Positions 9,228 through 18,301 of a DNA stretch of 64,000 bases are shown here, piece after piece; the first letter of the stretch is position 1, and every line of letters begins with the position of its first letter. The translations under genes and the position numbers were made by a program. The DNA is from Ruegeria atlantica (GTDB lineage Bacteria > Pseudomonadota > Alphaproteobacteria > Rhodobacterales > Rhodobacteraceae). A model generated the notes under the pieces. The model made no database searches. It was not told the origin of the DNA and was given only the letters and a program-made list of their open reading frames with translations. The DNA is taken from assembly GCF_013032505.1 (NCBI RefSeq), contig NZ_WQCG01000005.1:124001-188000 (forward strand), in the 5' to 3' direction.

Positions 9228-9611
9228 ATGGCCGATGTAAATCGGGGCAATCGCCCTCTTTCACCTCACCTCACGATCTACCGCCCCCAACTGACTTCGA
9301 TAACGTCGATCCTTGTGCGGATCACCGGTATTGCATCGCTTATGATCGCATTTTTTGTCGTCTGGTGGTTCCTGGCGGCGGCAACATCCGAGACGGCATT
9401 CAATTTTATCGACGGGCTGATGAGAAGCTGGCTGGGTGATCTGGTGATGTTCGCTGCGACCTGGGCAATTTTCTATCACATGCTGGGTCGTCTGCGTCAC
9501 GTGATCTGGGATCTGGGATATTGTGTGGATGTCCGCATTTCCGAAAAGTTGGGGATCGGCATGTTGGTGCTTGCCACCATCCTGGCCTTCATCACAGCAA
9601 TTGCGGTTTAA
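9228..9611 (+). CDS. sdhC: Succinate dehydrogenase cytochrome b556 subunit
   Basis: Membrane anchor and haem/quinone-binding subunit of succinate dehydrogenase (complex II). I use the ATG at 9228 (127 residues) because AAAGGAGCC lies just before it and the protein then opens MADVNRGNRPLSPHLTIYRP, the SdhC signature. A longer frame from 9102 would run through the operator. There are three membrane helices. FYHMLGRLRHVIWDLGY (about 82-98) carries the conserved histidines, with H84 the likely haem ligand. It is the first gene of sdhCDA(B), controlled by the twin operator upstream. Confidence 0.96.
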   Translation: MADVNRGNRPLSPHLTIYRPQLTSITSILVRITGIASLMIAFFVVWWFLAAATSETAFNFIDGLMRSWLGDLVMFAATWAIFYHMLGRLRHVIWDLGYCVDVRISEKLGIGMLVLATILAFITAIAV

Positions 9612-9622
9612 GGAGAATGGCC

Positions 9623-9994
9623 ATGAATTACCTCACTGACCGCAAACGTGCGCAGGGTACTGGTGCCGGAGGCGAAGGGACGCATCATCACTGGCAGATG
9701 ATGGTCAGCTCGGCCGCTCTAGTCGTTCTGGTGCCACTTTTCGTTTTTGTCTTCGCAAGCGGCTTGGGCAGATCATACGAAGAGGTTCTGACCTACTACA
9801 GCCGCCCATTCCCGGCGATTGTAACCGGCCTGACTTTGGTCGTCGTAATCATCCATCTGGTACGAGAGACGCAGGTTGCGATCGAAGACTATGTCCATGG
9901 TGTCGCAGAAAAGCTGAGCCTCATGGCCGTCGCGGCGTTTGGCTACACATTGATAGCTGCCGGGCTGTTTGCCCTGATCAAGCTAGCTCTGTGA
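9623..9994 (+). CDS. sdhD: Succinate dehydrogenase hydrophobic membrane anchor subunit
   Basis: The second membrane anchor of complex II (123 residues) has three hydrophobic helices and the motif HLVRETQVAIEDYVHG, which contains the Asp-Tyr pair of the quinone site. Two ATG codons are possible (9617 and 9623). AGGAG at 9611-9615 is correctly spaced only for 9623 (MNYLTDRKRAQG), so I chose that. It lies 11 bases after sdhC and 24 bases before sdhA. Confidence 0.95.
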   Translation: MNYLTDRKRAQGTGAGGEGTHHHWQMMVSSAALVVLVPLFVFVFASGLGRSYEEVLTYYSRPFPAIVTGLTLVVVIIHLVRETQVAIEDYVHGVAEKLSLMAVAAFGYTLIAAGLFALIKLAL

Positions 9995-10018
9995 AACGCG
10001 CGGTAAGGAATTAATAAA

Positions 10019-11827
10019 ATGACAGCTGCATACGAATACGAAACACACGAATATGACGTGGTTGTTGTCGGCGCTGGCGGCGCTGGTCTGCGCGCCACGC
10101 TCGGCATGGCTGAACAGGGTCTGCGTACAGCGTGCGTGACCAAAGTGTTCCCGACGCGTTCGCACACAGTTGCTGCGCAGGGCGGTATCGCCGCATCTCT
10201 GTCCAACATGGGCCCAGACCACTGGCAATGGCACATGTACGACACCGTCAAAGGGTCGGACTGGCTGGGTGACACCGACGCGATGGAATACCTCGCGCGT
10301 GAGGCGCCCAAGGCCGTCTACGAGCTGGAACATTATGGCGTGCCCTTCAGCCGTACCGAAGAAGGCAAGATCTATCAGCGTCCCTTCGGCGGCCACACGA
10401 CCGAATTCGGCGAAGGTCCTGCCGTGCAGCGGACCTGTGCTGCTGCGGACCGGACCGGTCACGCGATCCTGCACACGCTGTACGGTCAGTCGCTTAAGAA
10501 CAACGCCGAGTTCTATATCGAATATTTTGCCATAGACCTGATCATGTCCGAGGACGGTCAGTGTCAGGGTGTCGTCTGCTGGAAGTTGGATGACGGCACG
10601 ATGCACGTTTTCAACGCCAAGATGGTGGTGCTGGCGACCGGCGGCTATGGCCGCGCCTATTTCAGTGCGACCTCGGCCCATACCTGCACTGGTGACGGTG
10701 GTGGCATGGTGGCCCGCGCAGGGCTGGCCCTGCAGGACATGGAGTTCGTTCAGTTCCACCCGACCGGCATTTACGGTTCTGGCTGTCTGATCACCGAGGG
10801 TGCGCGTGGCGAGGGTGGTTATCTGACCAACTCGGAAGGCGAGCGGTTCATGGAGCGCTACGCGCCCCAGTACAAGGATCTCGCACCTCGCGATTACGTC
10901 TCGCGCTCAATGACTATGGAGATCCGCGAAGGTCGTGGGCATGGCGAGGGTGGCGACCACATTCACCTGAACCTTAGCCACTTGCCCGCTGAGGCGCTGG
11001 CCGAGCGCCTGCCGGGCATTTCGGAATCGGCGCGCGTTTTTGCTGGCGTGGACGTCACCAAAGAGCCGATCCCGGTTCTGCCGACCGTGCACTACAACAT
11101 GGGCGGTATCCCAACGAACTATTGGGGTGAGGTTCTGAACCCGACGGCCGAGAATCCGACCGCTGTGGTCCCCGGCCTTATGGCCGTTGGCGAGGCAGGC
11201 TGTGCCTCGGTGCACGGAGCGAACCGTCTGGGCTCCAACTCGCTGATTGACCTTGTGGTCTTTGGCCGCGCGGCAGCTATCCGCGCAGGTAAGGTTGTGG
11301 ATGCTGAAGCGCCGAACCCTGTGCTAAATCAGGCGTCCGTCGACAAGGCGTTCGACCGCTTCGACGCGGTGCGTAATGCCAGCGGCGAGATTGCGACAGC
11401 CGATCTGCGTCTCGAAATGCAGAAGACCATGCAAGAAGATGCCGCTGTGTTCCGTACAGCCAAGACTATGGCCGAAGGTGTCGAAAAGATGACAGCGATT
11501 GCCGCCAAGATGGACGACCTGAAAGTCAGCGATCGCTCTCTGGTTTGGAACAGCGATCTGATGGAAACGTTGGAGTTGACTAACCTGATGCCAAGCGCCT
11601 TGGCCACGATTGTCGGCGCCGAGGCGCGTAAGGAATCCCGTGGCGCGCATGCGCATGAGGATTTCACCGAGCGTGATGATGAGAACTGGCGCGTTCACAC
11701 GGTCTCGCGTGTTGATGGCAACCAGGTCGAGCTTAGCTATCGCCCCGTCATTGCCGATCCGCTGACAACCGAGGATGAAGGCGGCATAAGCCTGCAGAAA
11801 ATCGCGCCCAAAGCGCGGACGTTCTGA
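10019..11827 (+). CDS. sdhA: Succinate dehydrogenase flavoprotein subunit
   Basis: Catalytic flavoprotein of complex II (602 residues), oxidising succinate to fumarate. The FAD-binding loop [21 protein letters not shown] (about 14-34) is followed by [12 protein letters not shown], where His49 is the expected covalent FAD attachment. The active-site region [20 protein letters not shown] and the C-terminal [11 protein letters not shown] are intact. In most bacteria sdhB follows directly. Here about 1.5 kb with a methyltransferase and a glycosyltransferase lies between sdhA and sdhB. Confidence 0.98.
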   Translation: MTAAYEYETHEYDVVVVGAGGAGLRATLGMAEQGLRTACVTKVFPTRSHTVAAQGGIAASLSNMGPDHWQWHMYDTVKGSDWLGDTDAMEYLAREAPKAVYELEHYGVPFSRTEEGKIYQRPFGGHTTEFGEGPAVQRTCAAADRTGHAILHTLYGQSLKNNAEFYIEYFAIDLIMSEDGQCQGVVCWKLDDGTMHVFNAKMVVLATGGYGRAYFSATSAHTCTGDGGGMVARAGLALQDMEFVQFHPTGIYGSGCLITEGARGEGGYLTNSEGERFMERYAPQYKDLAPRDYVSRSMTMEIREGRGHGEGGDHIHLNLSHLPAEALAERLPGISESARVFAGVDVTKEPIPVLPTVHYNMGGIPTNYWGEVLNPTAENPTAVVPGLMAVGEAGCASVHGANRLGSNSLIDLVVFGRAAAIRAGKVVDAEAPNPVLNQASVDKAFDRFDAVRNASGEIATADLRLEMQKTMQEDAAVFRTAKTMAEGVEKMTAIAAKMDDLKVSDRSLVWNSDLMETLELTNLMPSALATIVGAEARKESRGAHAHEDFTERDDENWRVHTVSRVDGNQVELSYRPVIADPLTTEDEGGISLQKIAPKARTF

Positions 11828-11871
11828 CGTCACTTAGCCTAAAGACGCGACATAAACCGAAAGGCCGCGCA

Positions 11872-11964
11872 ATGAATAGTATCGTTGAGGGAAAAGGACT
11901 ATACGCACTCACAGACCGTGGAACCAAGATCTGCGGCCTTGTCAGTGTTGATGTGCCGACATGA
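11872..11964 (+). CDS. Possible 30-residue leader peptide ahead of the methyltransferase
   Basis: A short frame (MNSIVEGKGLYALTDRGTKI...) starts 45 bases after sdhA with AAAGG seven bases before its ATG. It stops with a TGA that overlaps the next ATG (ATGA), the usual layout for coupled translation. It has no recognisable homology and is too short to test by composition. It could be a real small protein, a coupling leader, or chance. Confidence 0.35.
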   Translation: MNSIVEGKGLYALTDRGTKICGLVSVDVPT

Positions 11965-12572
11965 GTAGTTTTTCCTCAAACGAATACTGGACCAACCGAT
12001 ATGCGCGGGGCAGAAACTCTGGCGCCGGGTCATACGGCAGGCTGGCGGTTTACAAGGCCAATTTCATCAACACCTTCGTCGAAGTTGAAGACATACAATC
12101 GGTAGCCGAACTGGGCAGTGGCGACGGCAACCAGGCAAGCTTTTTTGATATTCCTCAATTCACAGGGCTGGATATCTCGGAAGATTGCGTGCGCAAATGC
12201 AACACGCAATTCAGTGGGCGTTCAGGTTGGACGTTTCTTTCGGCAGATGCAGAGGTCGAGCCGCACGACGCCGCTCTGTCTCTGGACGTTATTTACCATC
12301 TGGTCGAGGATGACGTTTTTGAGGCCTATATGAACCGGCTGTTTTCTTTGGCAAAACGGTTTGTGGTGATTTATTCGTCCGATTTCGATCTTGAAACAAA
12401 CAACGTTCATGTGCGCCATAGGGCATATTCGACCTGGGTCGCGGACCGGTTCCCAAATTGGAAGATGTATTGCGGCGAGACAAACCCGTTCAATCGAGAT
12501 GGCCATGGTAATGCCAGCAGGTACAGTTTCGCTTCGTTCAAAGTCTTCGAAAGGATGAGTGATGGCGGTTAG
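11961..12572 (+). CDS. Class I SAM-dependent methyltransferase in the sdhA-sdhB gap
   Basis: This 203-residue protein has a clear SAM-binding motif VAELGSGDGNQASFF (about 48-62) followed by the acidic strand end FTGLDIS (67-73) and a motif IV-like ALSLDVIYHLVED. The N-terminal pattern EYWTNRYARGRNSGAGSYG is one I associate with methyltransferases encoded beside glycosyltransferases in polysaccharide clusters, so a glycan target is an inference. It overlaps the next gene, a glycosyltransferase, by 11 bases, making a tight pair. The pair looks more AT-rich than sdhA and sdhB and interrupts an operon that is normally compact. Confidence 0.8.
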   Translation: MSSFSSNEYWTNRYARGRNSGAGSYGRLAVYKANFINTFVEVEDIQSVAELGSGDGNQASFFDIPQFTGLDISEDCVRKCNTQFSGRSGWTFLSADAEVEPHDAALSLDVIYHLVEDDVFEAYMNRLFSLAKRFVVIYSSDFDLETNNVHVRHRAYSTWVADRFPNWKMYCGETNPFNRDGHGNASRYSFASFKVFERMSDGG

Positions 12573-13263
12573 AGCACATATGGCCTCGTACCCATTGCGG
12601 GAGAAAATGTTACCCCTTGCGGTGCAATCGATCATCGATCAGGTGGATGCGCTGTACCTTTGTCTGAACGAATGGGGCGAGGTTCCGGCGGAATACAAAG
12701 AAAACCCTAAGATACACGCCTTTGTGCCGGAAGAGGATCAGAAAGATGTCGGTAAGTTCTTCACGACACCCGACCCGGACGACATCGTTTTCTTCGTCGA
12801 TGATGATCTGATCTATAGCGAAATTTTCGTAAAGCACATGGTGCAGCGGCTTGAGGAGAAGGGCCCGGAGAAGGTGGTTTTTGGAACTCACGCTTCGACC
12901 TACACCGAAAAGACTCCGACCAGCCATCGACAACGAGATGTTGTCAAAGTTGGCCGACCACTGCGCCGGATGCAGCGCGTTGACCAGCTTGCAACATGTG
13001 GCATGGTTGCGATGGGCAAGAACGTCGCCCCGTATGAATTCATGAAAGACAGTCAGAAATTCGTGGATGTGCGATATGCGCGTTGGCTATACGAAAATGG
13101 AGTTGAAAGCTGGGCAATTGACCGGCAACGGGGTTTTGTGGGCCGTATTCCAGCGGAAAGAGATCACGAGACTATCTTTAAAACATTCACTAGACGAACA
13201 CCTCCGGCCGTACTTGCAGAAATATCCGTATTTGCGTCCCGGTCCAAAGAAGGAGTGGAGTGA
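12562..13263 (+). CDS. Glycosyltransferase-like protein (GT-A fold) in the sdhA-sdhB gap
   Basis: This 233-residue protein resembles a family 2-like glycosyltransferase. The N-terminal strand VDALYLCLNEWGEVP is followed by DDIVFFVDDDLIYSEIF, whose acidic DDD is the likely metal and nucleotide-sugar site (about residues 75-80). A later WAIDRQRGFVGRIP may belong to the acceptor side. There are no membrane segments. I prefer the ATG at 12562 over a GTG three bases earlier. It overlaps the methyltransferase and ends 73 bases before sdhB, in the same direction. Its acceptor is unknown. Confidence 0.72.
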   Translation: MAVRAHMASYPLREKMLPLAVQSIIDQVDALYLCLNEWGEVPAEYKENPKIHAFVPEEDQKDVGKFFTTPDPDDIVFFVDDDLIYSEIFVKHMVQRLEEKGPEKVVFGTHASTYTEKTPTSHRQRDVVKVGRPLRRMQRVDQLATCGMVAMGKNVAPYEFMKDSQKFVDVRYARWLYENGVESWAIDRQRGFVGRIPAERDHETIFKTFTRRTPPAVLAEISVFASRSKEGVE

Positions 13264-13336
13264 ATATGCGCGTTCATTGCATTAGCATGTTGGTGCTTCA
13301 AATGTCGTCTAAGCAGCACGCCAAAGGACTTGACTG

Positions 13337-14116
13337 ATGGTACAATTAACCCTCCCCAAGAATTCTCGGATTACCACTGGCAAAACTTGGCCCAAGCCTG
13401 AAGGCGCGACCAATGTTCGTAAGTTTCAGATCTATCGCTGGAACCCGGATGATGGGCAGAACCCGCGCGTAGACACTTATTTCGTTGACATGGACAGCTG
13501 CGGTCCGATGGTTCTGGACGCGCTGATCAAGATCAAAAACGAGATTGACCCGACGTTGACGTTCCGCCGGTCCTGCCGCGAAGGCATCTGCGGATCCTGT
13601 GCGATGAACATCGACGGGATCAACACGCTGGCCTGTATCTACGGCATGGATGAAATCAAGGGCGACGTGAAGATATATCCGCTGCCGCATATGCCGGTGG
13701 TCAAAGACCTGATCCCCGACCTGACGCATTTCTACGCGCAGCATGCCAGCATCATGCCGTGGCTGGAAACCAAGACAAACCGTCCCGCGAAAGAGTGGAA
13801 GCAATCCATTGAGGATCGCAAGAAACTGGATGGATTGTACGAATGCGTGATGTGCGCCAGCTGCTCAACCTCGTGCCCCAGCTATTGGTGGAACGGGGAT
13901 CGCTATCTTGGCCCCGCCGCTTTGCTGCATGCGTATCGCTGGATCATCGACAGTCGTGACGAAGCCACCGGTGAGCGTCTGGATGAGCTGGAAGATCCGT
14001 TCAAGCTGTATCGCTGCCACACGATTATGAACTGCGCCAAGACTTGCCCGAAGGGTCTGAACCCGGCCAAGGCGATTGCCGAAATCAAGAAGATGATGGT
14101 CGACCGCGCGGTTTGA
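13337..14116 (+). CDS. sdhB: Succinate dehydrogenase iron-sulfur subunit
   Basis: Electron-transfer subunit of complex II (259 residues). The N-terminal ferredoxin-like domain holds the 2Fe-2S ligands in [15 protein letters not shown] and the downstream LAC. The C-terminal domain holds the 4Fe-4S motif [16 protein letters not shown] and the 3Fe-4S motif [17 protein letters not shown]. It has its own AAAGGA ribosome site. It is separated from sdhA by the inserted cassette, so read-through from sdhC or a local promoter is needed for balanced expression. A terminator follows directly. Confidence 0.98.
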   Translation: MVQLTLPKNSRITTGKTWPKPEGATNVRKFQIYRWNPDDGQNPRVDTYFVDMDSCGPMVLDALIKIKNEIDPTLTFRRSCREGICGSCAMNIDGINTLACIYGMDEIKGDVKIYPLPHMPVVKDLIPDLTHFYAQHASIMPWLETKTNRPAKEWKQSIEDRKKLDGLYECVMCASCSTSCPSYWWNGDRYLGPAALLHAYRWIIDSRDEATGERLDELEDPFKLYRCHTIMNCAKTCPKGLNPAKAIAEIKKMMVDRAV

Positions 14117-14138
14117 ACACAGTTGAAGATTTTATTGA

Positions 14139-14168
14139 AACCCGGGATGGAAACTTCCCGGGTTTTTT
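14139..14168 (+). terminator. Terminator after sdhB
   Basis: AACCCGGGA (14139-14147) pairs with TCCCGGGTT (14156-14164) around an eight-base loop, followed by a run of T (14163-14168). This is a classic intrinsic terminator closing the sdh operon. Confidence 0.93.
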
Positions 14169-14204
14169 CGTTTCTTGCAGATATTGAAGTATCGGAGAAC
14201 ACTA

Positions 14205-14453
14205 ATGAATCAAACACTTATCAAGGCGCTGTCCGTTGCAGTGATCGCAACTCTTTCGGCCTGTGGCGGATCAGGCAGCAATCGGGCGGATACTGTATTT
14301 AAGCAGGTGGATTGTGCCGGGCAGGCAGGGATCACTGGTTCATTTACGACGCAATACGAACTGCAGGGCGGCAAGCAAACTGAAGTGTTTGTTCCTGGTG
14401 ATGGCGTAAGCGAGGCTCAGGCCGCCAAAGCGAATGCCTGTATGGCAGCTTAA
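14205..14453 (+). CDS. Small putative lipoprotein
   Basis: An 82-residue protein with a lipoprotein signal: MNQTLIKALSVAVIATLSAC, with cysteine at residue 20 after a good lipobox (LSAC). The short mature part (about 63 residues) has two further cysteines (VDC, NAC) and no family I recognise. A GGAG-type ribosome site precedes the ATG at 14205. It follows the sdh terminator, so it has its own promoter or depends on read-through. Confidence 0.75.
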   Translation: MNQTLIKALSVAVIATLSACGGSGSNRADTVFKQVDCAGQAGITGSFTTQYELQGGKQTEVFVPGDGVSEAQAAKANACMAA

Positions 14454-14604
14454 AGGGCACTAAGTTCAAGGCTGGCAGGTGTACTGCCGGCCTAAATTGC
14501 GTCCTGAACATACCGAGACTGCAAAAAGATGTGGTGAATCCGCCAGTATCTCCGCCTACTTTCCACTCAGGGAGGAGCGATCGAGACACAACAGGATCAC
14601 TCAG

Positions 14605-14736
14605 ATGGAAAAGCTGAACACCAGATCAGAGGCTTTGAAAGCACTGGAACAAGCGTGGTCATATTACACGCCCGCACCTGTAAAGCCCGAAAGTGACCGC
14701 ACGCCAGATATGTTCGAATACGCAAACGCGGCCTGA
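14605..14736 (+). CDS. 43-residue conserved-looking small protein
   Basis: I use the ATG at 14605 (MEKLNTRSEALKALEQAWSY) with AGGA a short way upstream. A longer frame from 14479 opens with low-complexity sequence and no ribosome site. The peptide has an amphipathic helix-like first half and an aromatic YYTPAP centre. I recall similar small proteins ending in YANAA in roseobacters, but no function is known to me. Confidence 0.55.
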   Translation: MEKLNTRSEALKALEQAWSYYTPAPVKPESDRTPDMFEYANAA

Positions 14737-14787
14737 ACCAACAACTGTAGACTTGCGACCAAGGGGTAAAATAGGCGATGCATTGGC

Positions 14788-14976
14788 ATGCCCATTTTGC
14801 TTCTTGTTTTGGCAGGCGGAGTGTTTGCCTATTTCCTGTGGCGCTCGCGCACTTCCTCTTTGACTCGGGACTGCCGATGGCGGCAGCACCGCAAGGAAGG
14901 CATGTGGGTGTGTGCATTCTGTGGCGCGCAGCAGCAAGGCAGCGACGCGCCCACTCAGTGTTTGAAGGGGCAATAA
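14788..14976 (+). CDS. Small membrane protein with a zinc-ribbon-like tail
   Basis: A 62-residue frame opens with one hydrophobic helix (MPILLLVLAGGVFAYFLW), followed by a basic stretch and a cysteine-rich tail: a Cys near residue 29, then CAFCG (about 42-46) and a final Cys near 59. The CxxC plus distant cysteines suggest a small metal-binding ribbon on the cytoplasmic side, but this is inference. The ribosome site is weak, so the start and the gene itself are moderately supported. Confidence 0.5.
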   Translation: MPILLLVLAGGVFAYFLWRSRTSSLTRDCRWRQHRKEGMWVCAFCGAQQQGSDAPTQCLKGQ

Positions 14977-15016
14977 CACCGCAATCAGGACGGCAACCTA
15001 TCCAGAATTCCTGCGT

Positions 15017-15727
15017 TTAAGTCGCCGGGAATGCCGCCTGCAAGGCAATTTCAACCATATCGCCGAAGCTGCGTTCGCGATCAGCCGAGGGCAGAGCTTC
15101 GCCAGTCAGCAAGTGGTCGGAAACGGTTAGAACGGCCAGGGCGCGGCACTTGTGGCGGGCGGCAAGAATGTATAGTTCGGCCGCTTCCATCTCGACCCCG
15201 AGAATGCCGTGTCGGACCATCTGTTCGTTAAGATCAGGACGTTCATCATAGAATACATCCGACGAATAGATGCCGCCGACATGGGTAGGAGTGCCTTTGG
15301 CCGCTGCCGCCTTAGCCGCCGCTTGCAACAGTCCCCAATCCGCACATGGTGCAAAGTTCAGCTCTTTCATTATGCCGCGTGACGGTGTGCTGAGTGTGGT
15401 TGATGTCATCGCAAGGATCACATCGCGGACATTCACGCTGTCTTGCATTCCCCCGCAAGAGCCGATGCGGATCAGCGTTTTGGCCCCATAGTCCCGGATC
15501 AGTTCGTTGACGTAGATCGACAAGGACGGCATGCCCATGCCGCTGCCCTGAATGGTAACTGGATTCCCTTTCCAGCTTCCGGTGAAGCCTAGCATTCCAC
15601 GCACATCATTGACTTGCTTTACGTCGTCCAAAAACGTTTCGGCTGCCCATTTTGCACGATAGGGATCGCCGGGCAAAAGAACAGTTTCTGCGATGTCGCC
15701 TTCTTTGGCTCCAATATGAATTGTCAT
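15017..15727 (-). CDS. deoD: Purine nucleoside phosphorylase, DeoD type
   Basis: Phosphorolysis of purine (deoxy)nucleosides to base and (deoxy)ribose-1-phosphate, for salvage. The 236 residues match the hexameric bacterial DeoD class: [19 protein letters not shown] at the N terminus, [15 protein letters not shown] in the phosphate/ribose region, [10 protein letters not shown] for ribose binding, and VSDHLLTGE with the catalytic aspartate. It reads convergently with the small genes on its left. The H-NS-like gene lies just upstream on the same strand, 24 bases away. Confidence 0.97.
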   Translation of the reverse strand: MTIHIGAKEGDIAETVLLPGDPYRAKWAAETFLDDVKQVNDVRGMLGFTGSWKGNPVTIQGSGMGMPSLSIYVNELIRDYGAKTLIRIGSCGGMQDSVNVRDVILAMTSTTLSTPSRGIMKELNFAPCADWGLLQAAAKAAAAKGTPTHVGGIYSSDVFYDERPDLNEQMVRHGILGVEMEAAELYILAARHKCRALAVLTVSDHLLTGEALPSADRERSFGDMVEIALQAAFPAT

Positions 15728-15751
15728 TTTGGGGTCCGTTCCAATTAGATA

Positions 15752-16066
15752 TTAAATTTCCAGATCCGAAATGTCCGCCCCGGATTTCAGCGCGTCATGA
15801 ATCCATTGCGGTTTTCGGCCGCGTCCTGACCATGTCTGTTTTGGATCTGCAGGGTTTTTGTATTTTGCTTTCGAGGTTTTTCCGGTCGACGGATGGTCTT
15901 TTGCCAATTCAGACAACGAGAATCCGAATTCTGCGGCGGCTTTTTCCGCAGCCTTTAACGCCTCTTTCCGTTCGCGTTTTTCGGCGCCAATTAACGCTTT
16001 TTCGACCTTGTCGCGCAATTCAAGTAGTTCTTTACGCGACATTTTTTCAAGATTTGCCCCCGACAT
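15752..16066 (-). CDS. H-NS family nucleoid-associated protein
   Basis: This 104-residue protein has an N-terminal lysine/glutamate/alanine-rich coiled-coil oligomerisation region (about 8-50) and the C-terminal H-NS DNA-binding motif NPADPKQTWSGRGRKPQWI (about 71-89). Relatives in Rhodobacteraceae (HvrA/Spb type) act as AT-rich DNA binders and regulators. The start at 16066 has GGGAGAGGGAAA directly before it. A long stem-loop in its leader (16080-16123) may affect expression. deoD follows on the same strand. Confidence 0.93.
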   Translation of the reverse strand: MSGANLEKMSRKELLELRDKVEKALIGAEKRERKEALKAAEKAAAEFGFSLSELAKDHPSTGKTSKAKYKNPADPKQTWSGRGRKPQWIHDALKSGADISDLEI

Positions 16067-16079
16067 TTTCCCTCTCCCT

Positions 16080-16123
16080 GGAATTAGTCATTACCGTTGT
16101 GCCCGAAGGCACACCGTAATTCC
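16080..16123 (-). promoter_or_regulatory. Long imperfect stem-loop in the leader of the H-NS gene
   Basis: Outer arms GGAATTA (16080-16086) and TAATTCC (16117-16123) enclose an inner stem TGTGCC/GGCACA closed by the tetraloop CGAA (16104-16107). The structure begins 14 bases upstream of the H-NS start codon. It could act as an RNA leader or as a DNA operator; which is not known. Confidence 0.45.
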
Positions 16124-16136
16124 AAAGTAAAGAATT

Positions 16137-16165
16137 ATCTATCCCCTTTCATTCAGGGGATAGAT
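16137..16165 (-). terminator. Probable terminator downstream of ecm
   Basis: A perfect 10-bp inverted repeat (ATCTATCCCC at 16137-16146 and GGGGATAGAT at 16156-16165, nine-base loop) lies 26 bases past the ecm stop. On the minus strand it is followed by AATTCTTT, a weak T-rich tract, so termination is likely but not certain. Confidence 0.65.
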
Positions 16166-16190
16166 TAACGGCCGATGAAATTGATAGGGA

Positions 16191-18158
16191 TCACTCAGCC
16201 GCGAGGTTTTGTGGATCAACCAGAGTCACGATATCGCCCATAATTGCGTTCAGCTCAAAATTCTTGGGCGTATAGATCTTTGCGACACCCATTGCGGTGA
16301 GCTTTGCGGCATCGTCATCGGGAATAATGCCGCCGACAATTACTGGAATACGATCCAGTCCGGCTTCGCGCAGCCGGTTCATAACGTCCTGAACAAGTGG
16401 AATATGGCTGCCGGACAGGATTGACAGACCGATCACATGCGCGTCGTCTTCGCCTGCGGCGGCCACGATTTCCTCGGGTGTCAGGCGAATACCTTCGTAA
16501 CTGATATCCATACCGCAATCTCGCGCGCGGAATGCAATCTGCTCCGCTCCGTTCGAATGTCCGTCCAAACCCGGCTTTCCGACCAGGAATTTCAGGCGGC
16601 GGCCCAGCTTATCGCTGACCGCATCCACTGCCGCTCGCAGATCTTCCAGGCCCTCGGTCTTGTTCGAGACCGAGCCCGAAACGCCGGTGGGACCCCGATA
16701 CGTGCCGTAGACCTTGCGCATCTCTTCGGCCCATTCACCTGTGGTCACACCGGCTTTGGCAGCCGCAATTGACGGCACCATGACGTTGCTGCCGTTTTGC
16801 GCCGCTTCACGTAGCGCGGTCAGGGCCGCGGCGACAGCCGTATCGTCGCGATCTGCGCGCCACTCGTTCAGTCGGTTGATCTGTTCCTGTTCGACAGCCG
16901 GGTCAACGACCATGATGCCGCCGTCTTCGGTTTGCAGGGGCGACGGTTCACCTTCGATCCATTTGTTCACACCGACAACGACAGTTTCATTCCGTTCGAT
17001 CCGGTTCAGGCGTTCGGCGTTTGAATCGACAAGCCGCGACTTCATGTATTCGATCGACGCCACCGCGCCTCCCATTGAATCCAGATTGGCCAGTTCGGCG
17101 CGCGCGCCCTCTTTCAACTCTTCAACCTTCGCATCCACGGCAGGGTTGCCGTCGAAGAGGTCACCGTATTCCAGAAGGTCGGTCTCATACGCCAAAATCT
17201 GTTGCATCCGCATTGACCATTGCTGATCCCAAGGACGAGGCAGGCCCAATGCTTCGTTCCATGCAGGCAATTGCACCGCACGGGCGCGGGCCTTTTTCGA
17301 CAACGTCACGGCCAGCATCTCGATCAGGATTCGGTAGACGTTGTTTTCAGGCTGCTGCTCGGTCAGGCCCAGCGAGTTTACCTGAACGCCATAGCGGAAT
17401 CGGCGGAACTTCGGATTTTCTACCCCGTAGCGTTCGTGCAGGATTTCATCCCAAAGATCGACGAAAGCACGCATTTTGCACATTTCAGTGACAAAGCGGA
17501 TACCTGCGTTCACAAAGAAAGAAATCCGCCCGCAAAGCGCCGGGAAGTCCTCGGCGGGGACGCGGGGGCGCAGTTCGTCCAACACGGCGATGGCGGTGGC
17601 CAATGCATATGCCAGCTCTTGTTCCGGTGTCGCGCCGGCTTCTTGCAGGTGATAGGAACACACGTTCATCGGGTTCCATTTCGGCACGTTGGTATAACAA
17701 TACTCGGCCACGTCCGCGATCATCTTGAGCGACGGTTTGGGCGGGCAGACATAGGTTCCGCGGCTCAGGTATTCCTTGATCAGGTCGTTTTGTACCGTGC
17801 CCTGCAATTTCGAGACATCGGCACCTTGTTCCTCGGCCACAGCGATATAGAGCGCAAGCAGCCAAGGCGCCGTCGCGTTGATCGTCATCGAGGTGTTCAT
17901 CTGTTCCAGTGGAATCTGGTCGAACAAAACACGCATGTCGCCCAGGTGGCAGACAGGTACGCCAACCTTGCCCACTTCGCCGCGTGCCAGAGTGTGGTCG
18001 CTGTCATACCCTGTCTGGGTCGGCAGATCGAAAGCCACCGACAGGCCCGTCTGGCCTTTTGCCAGGTTCCCGCGATACAAGGCGTTCGACGCTTTGGCGG
18101 TGGAATGACCGGCATAGGTTCGGATGAGCCAGGGGCGATCTTTCTGCGTCTGCGTCAT
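16191..18158 (-). CDS. ecm: Ethylmalonyl-CoA mutase
   Basis: Coenzyme B12-dependent mutase converting (2R)-ethylmalonyl-CoA to (2S)-methylsuccinyl-CoA, the signature rearrangement of the ethylmalonyl-CoA pathway. The 655 residues comprise a large catalytic TIM-barrel domain (about 1-500, including GHSTAKASNALYRGNLAKGQ near the start) and a C-terminal cobalamin-binding domain with the base-off motif GLDGHSNGA (DxHxxG). The start at 18158 (MTQTQKDRPWLIRTYAG) follows GAGG by six bases; the longer frame adds an unconserved 31 residues. Methylmalonyl-CoA mutase is the main alternative, but the single-chain length and nearby ccr favour Ecm. Confidence 0.95.
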   Translation of the reverse strand: MTQTQKDRPWLIRTYAGHSTAKASNALYRGNLAKGQTGLSVAFDLPTQTGYDSDHTLARGEVGKVGVPVCHLGDMRVLFDQIPLEQMNTSMTINATAPWLLALYIAVAEEQGADVSKLQGTVQNDLIKEYLSRGTYVCPPKPSLKMIADVAEYCYTNVPKWNPMNVCSYHLQEAGATPEQELAYALATAIAVLDELRPRVPAEDFPALCGRISFFVNAGIRFVTEMCKMRAFVDLWDEILHERYGVENPKFRRFRYGVQVNSLGLTEQQPENNVYRILIEMLAVTLSKKARARAVQLPAWNEALGLPRPWDQQWSMRMQQILAYETDLLEYGDLFDGNPAVDAKVEELKEGARAELANLDSMGGAVASIEYMKSRLVDSNAERLNRIERNETVVVGVNKWIEGEPSPLQTEDGGIMVVDPAVEQEQINRLNEWRADRDDTAVAAALTALREAAQNGSNVMVPSIAAAKAGVTTGEWAEEMRKVYGTYRGPTGVSGSVSNKTEGLEDLRAAVDAVSDKLGRRLKFLVGKPGLDGHSNGAEQIAFRARDCGMDISYEGIRLTPEEIVAAAGEDDAHVIGLSILSGSHIPLVQDVMNRLREAGLDRIPVIVGGIIPDDDAAKLTAMGVAKIYTPKNFELNAIMGDIVTLVDPQNLAAE

Positions 18159-18301
18159 AGCGGGCCTCGTGAGTTGGGTGGGCAACAAAATTACGTTCCC
18201 GGCTTCTAAAGCGCAATTTTCGGGATATGTCAATTCGCTGCGTCGCGGCATATTAGGTTCTTCAGATTGTAGGACGCAGCGTTTGGTGGCAGGGTGCCCG
18301 C

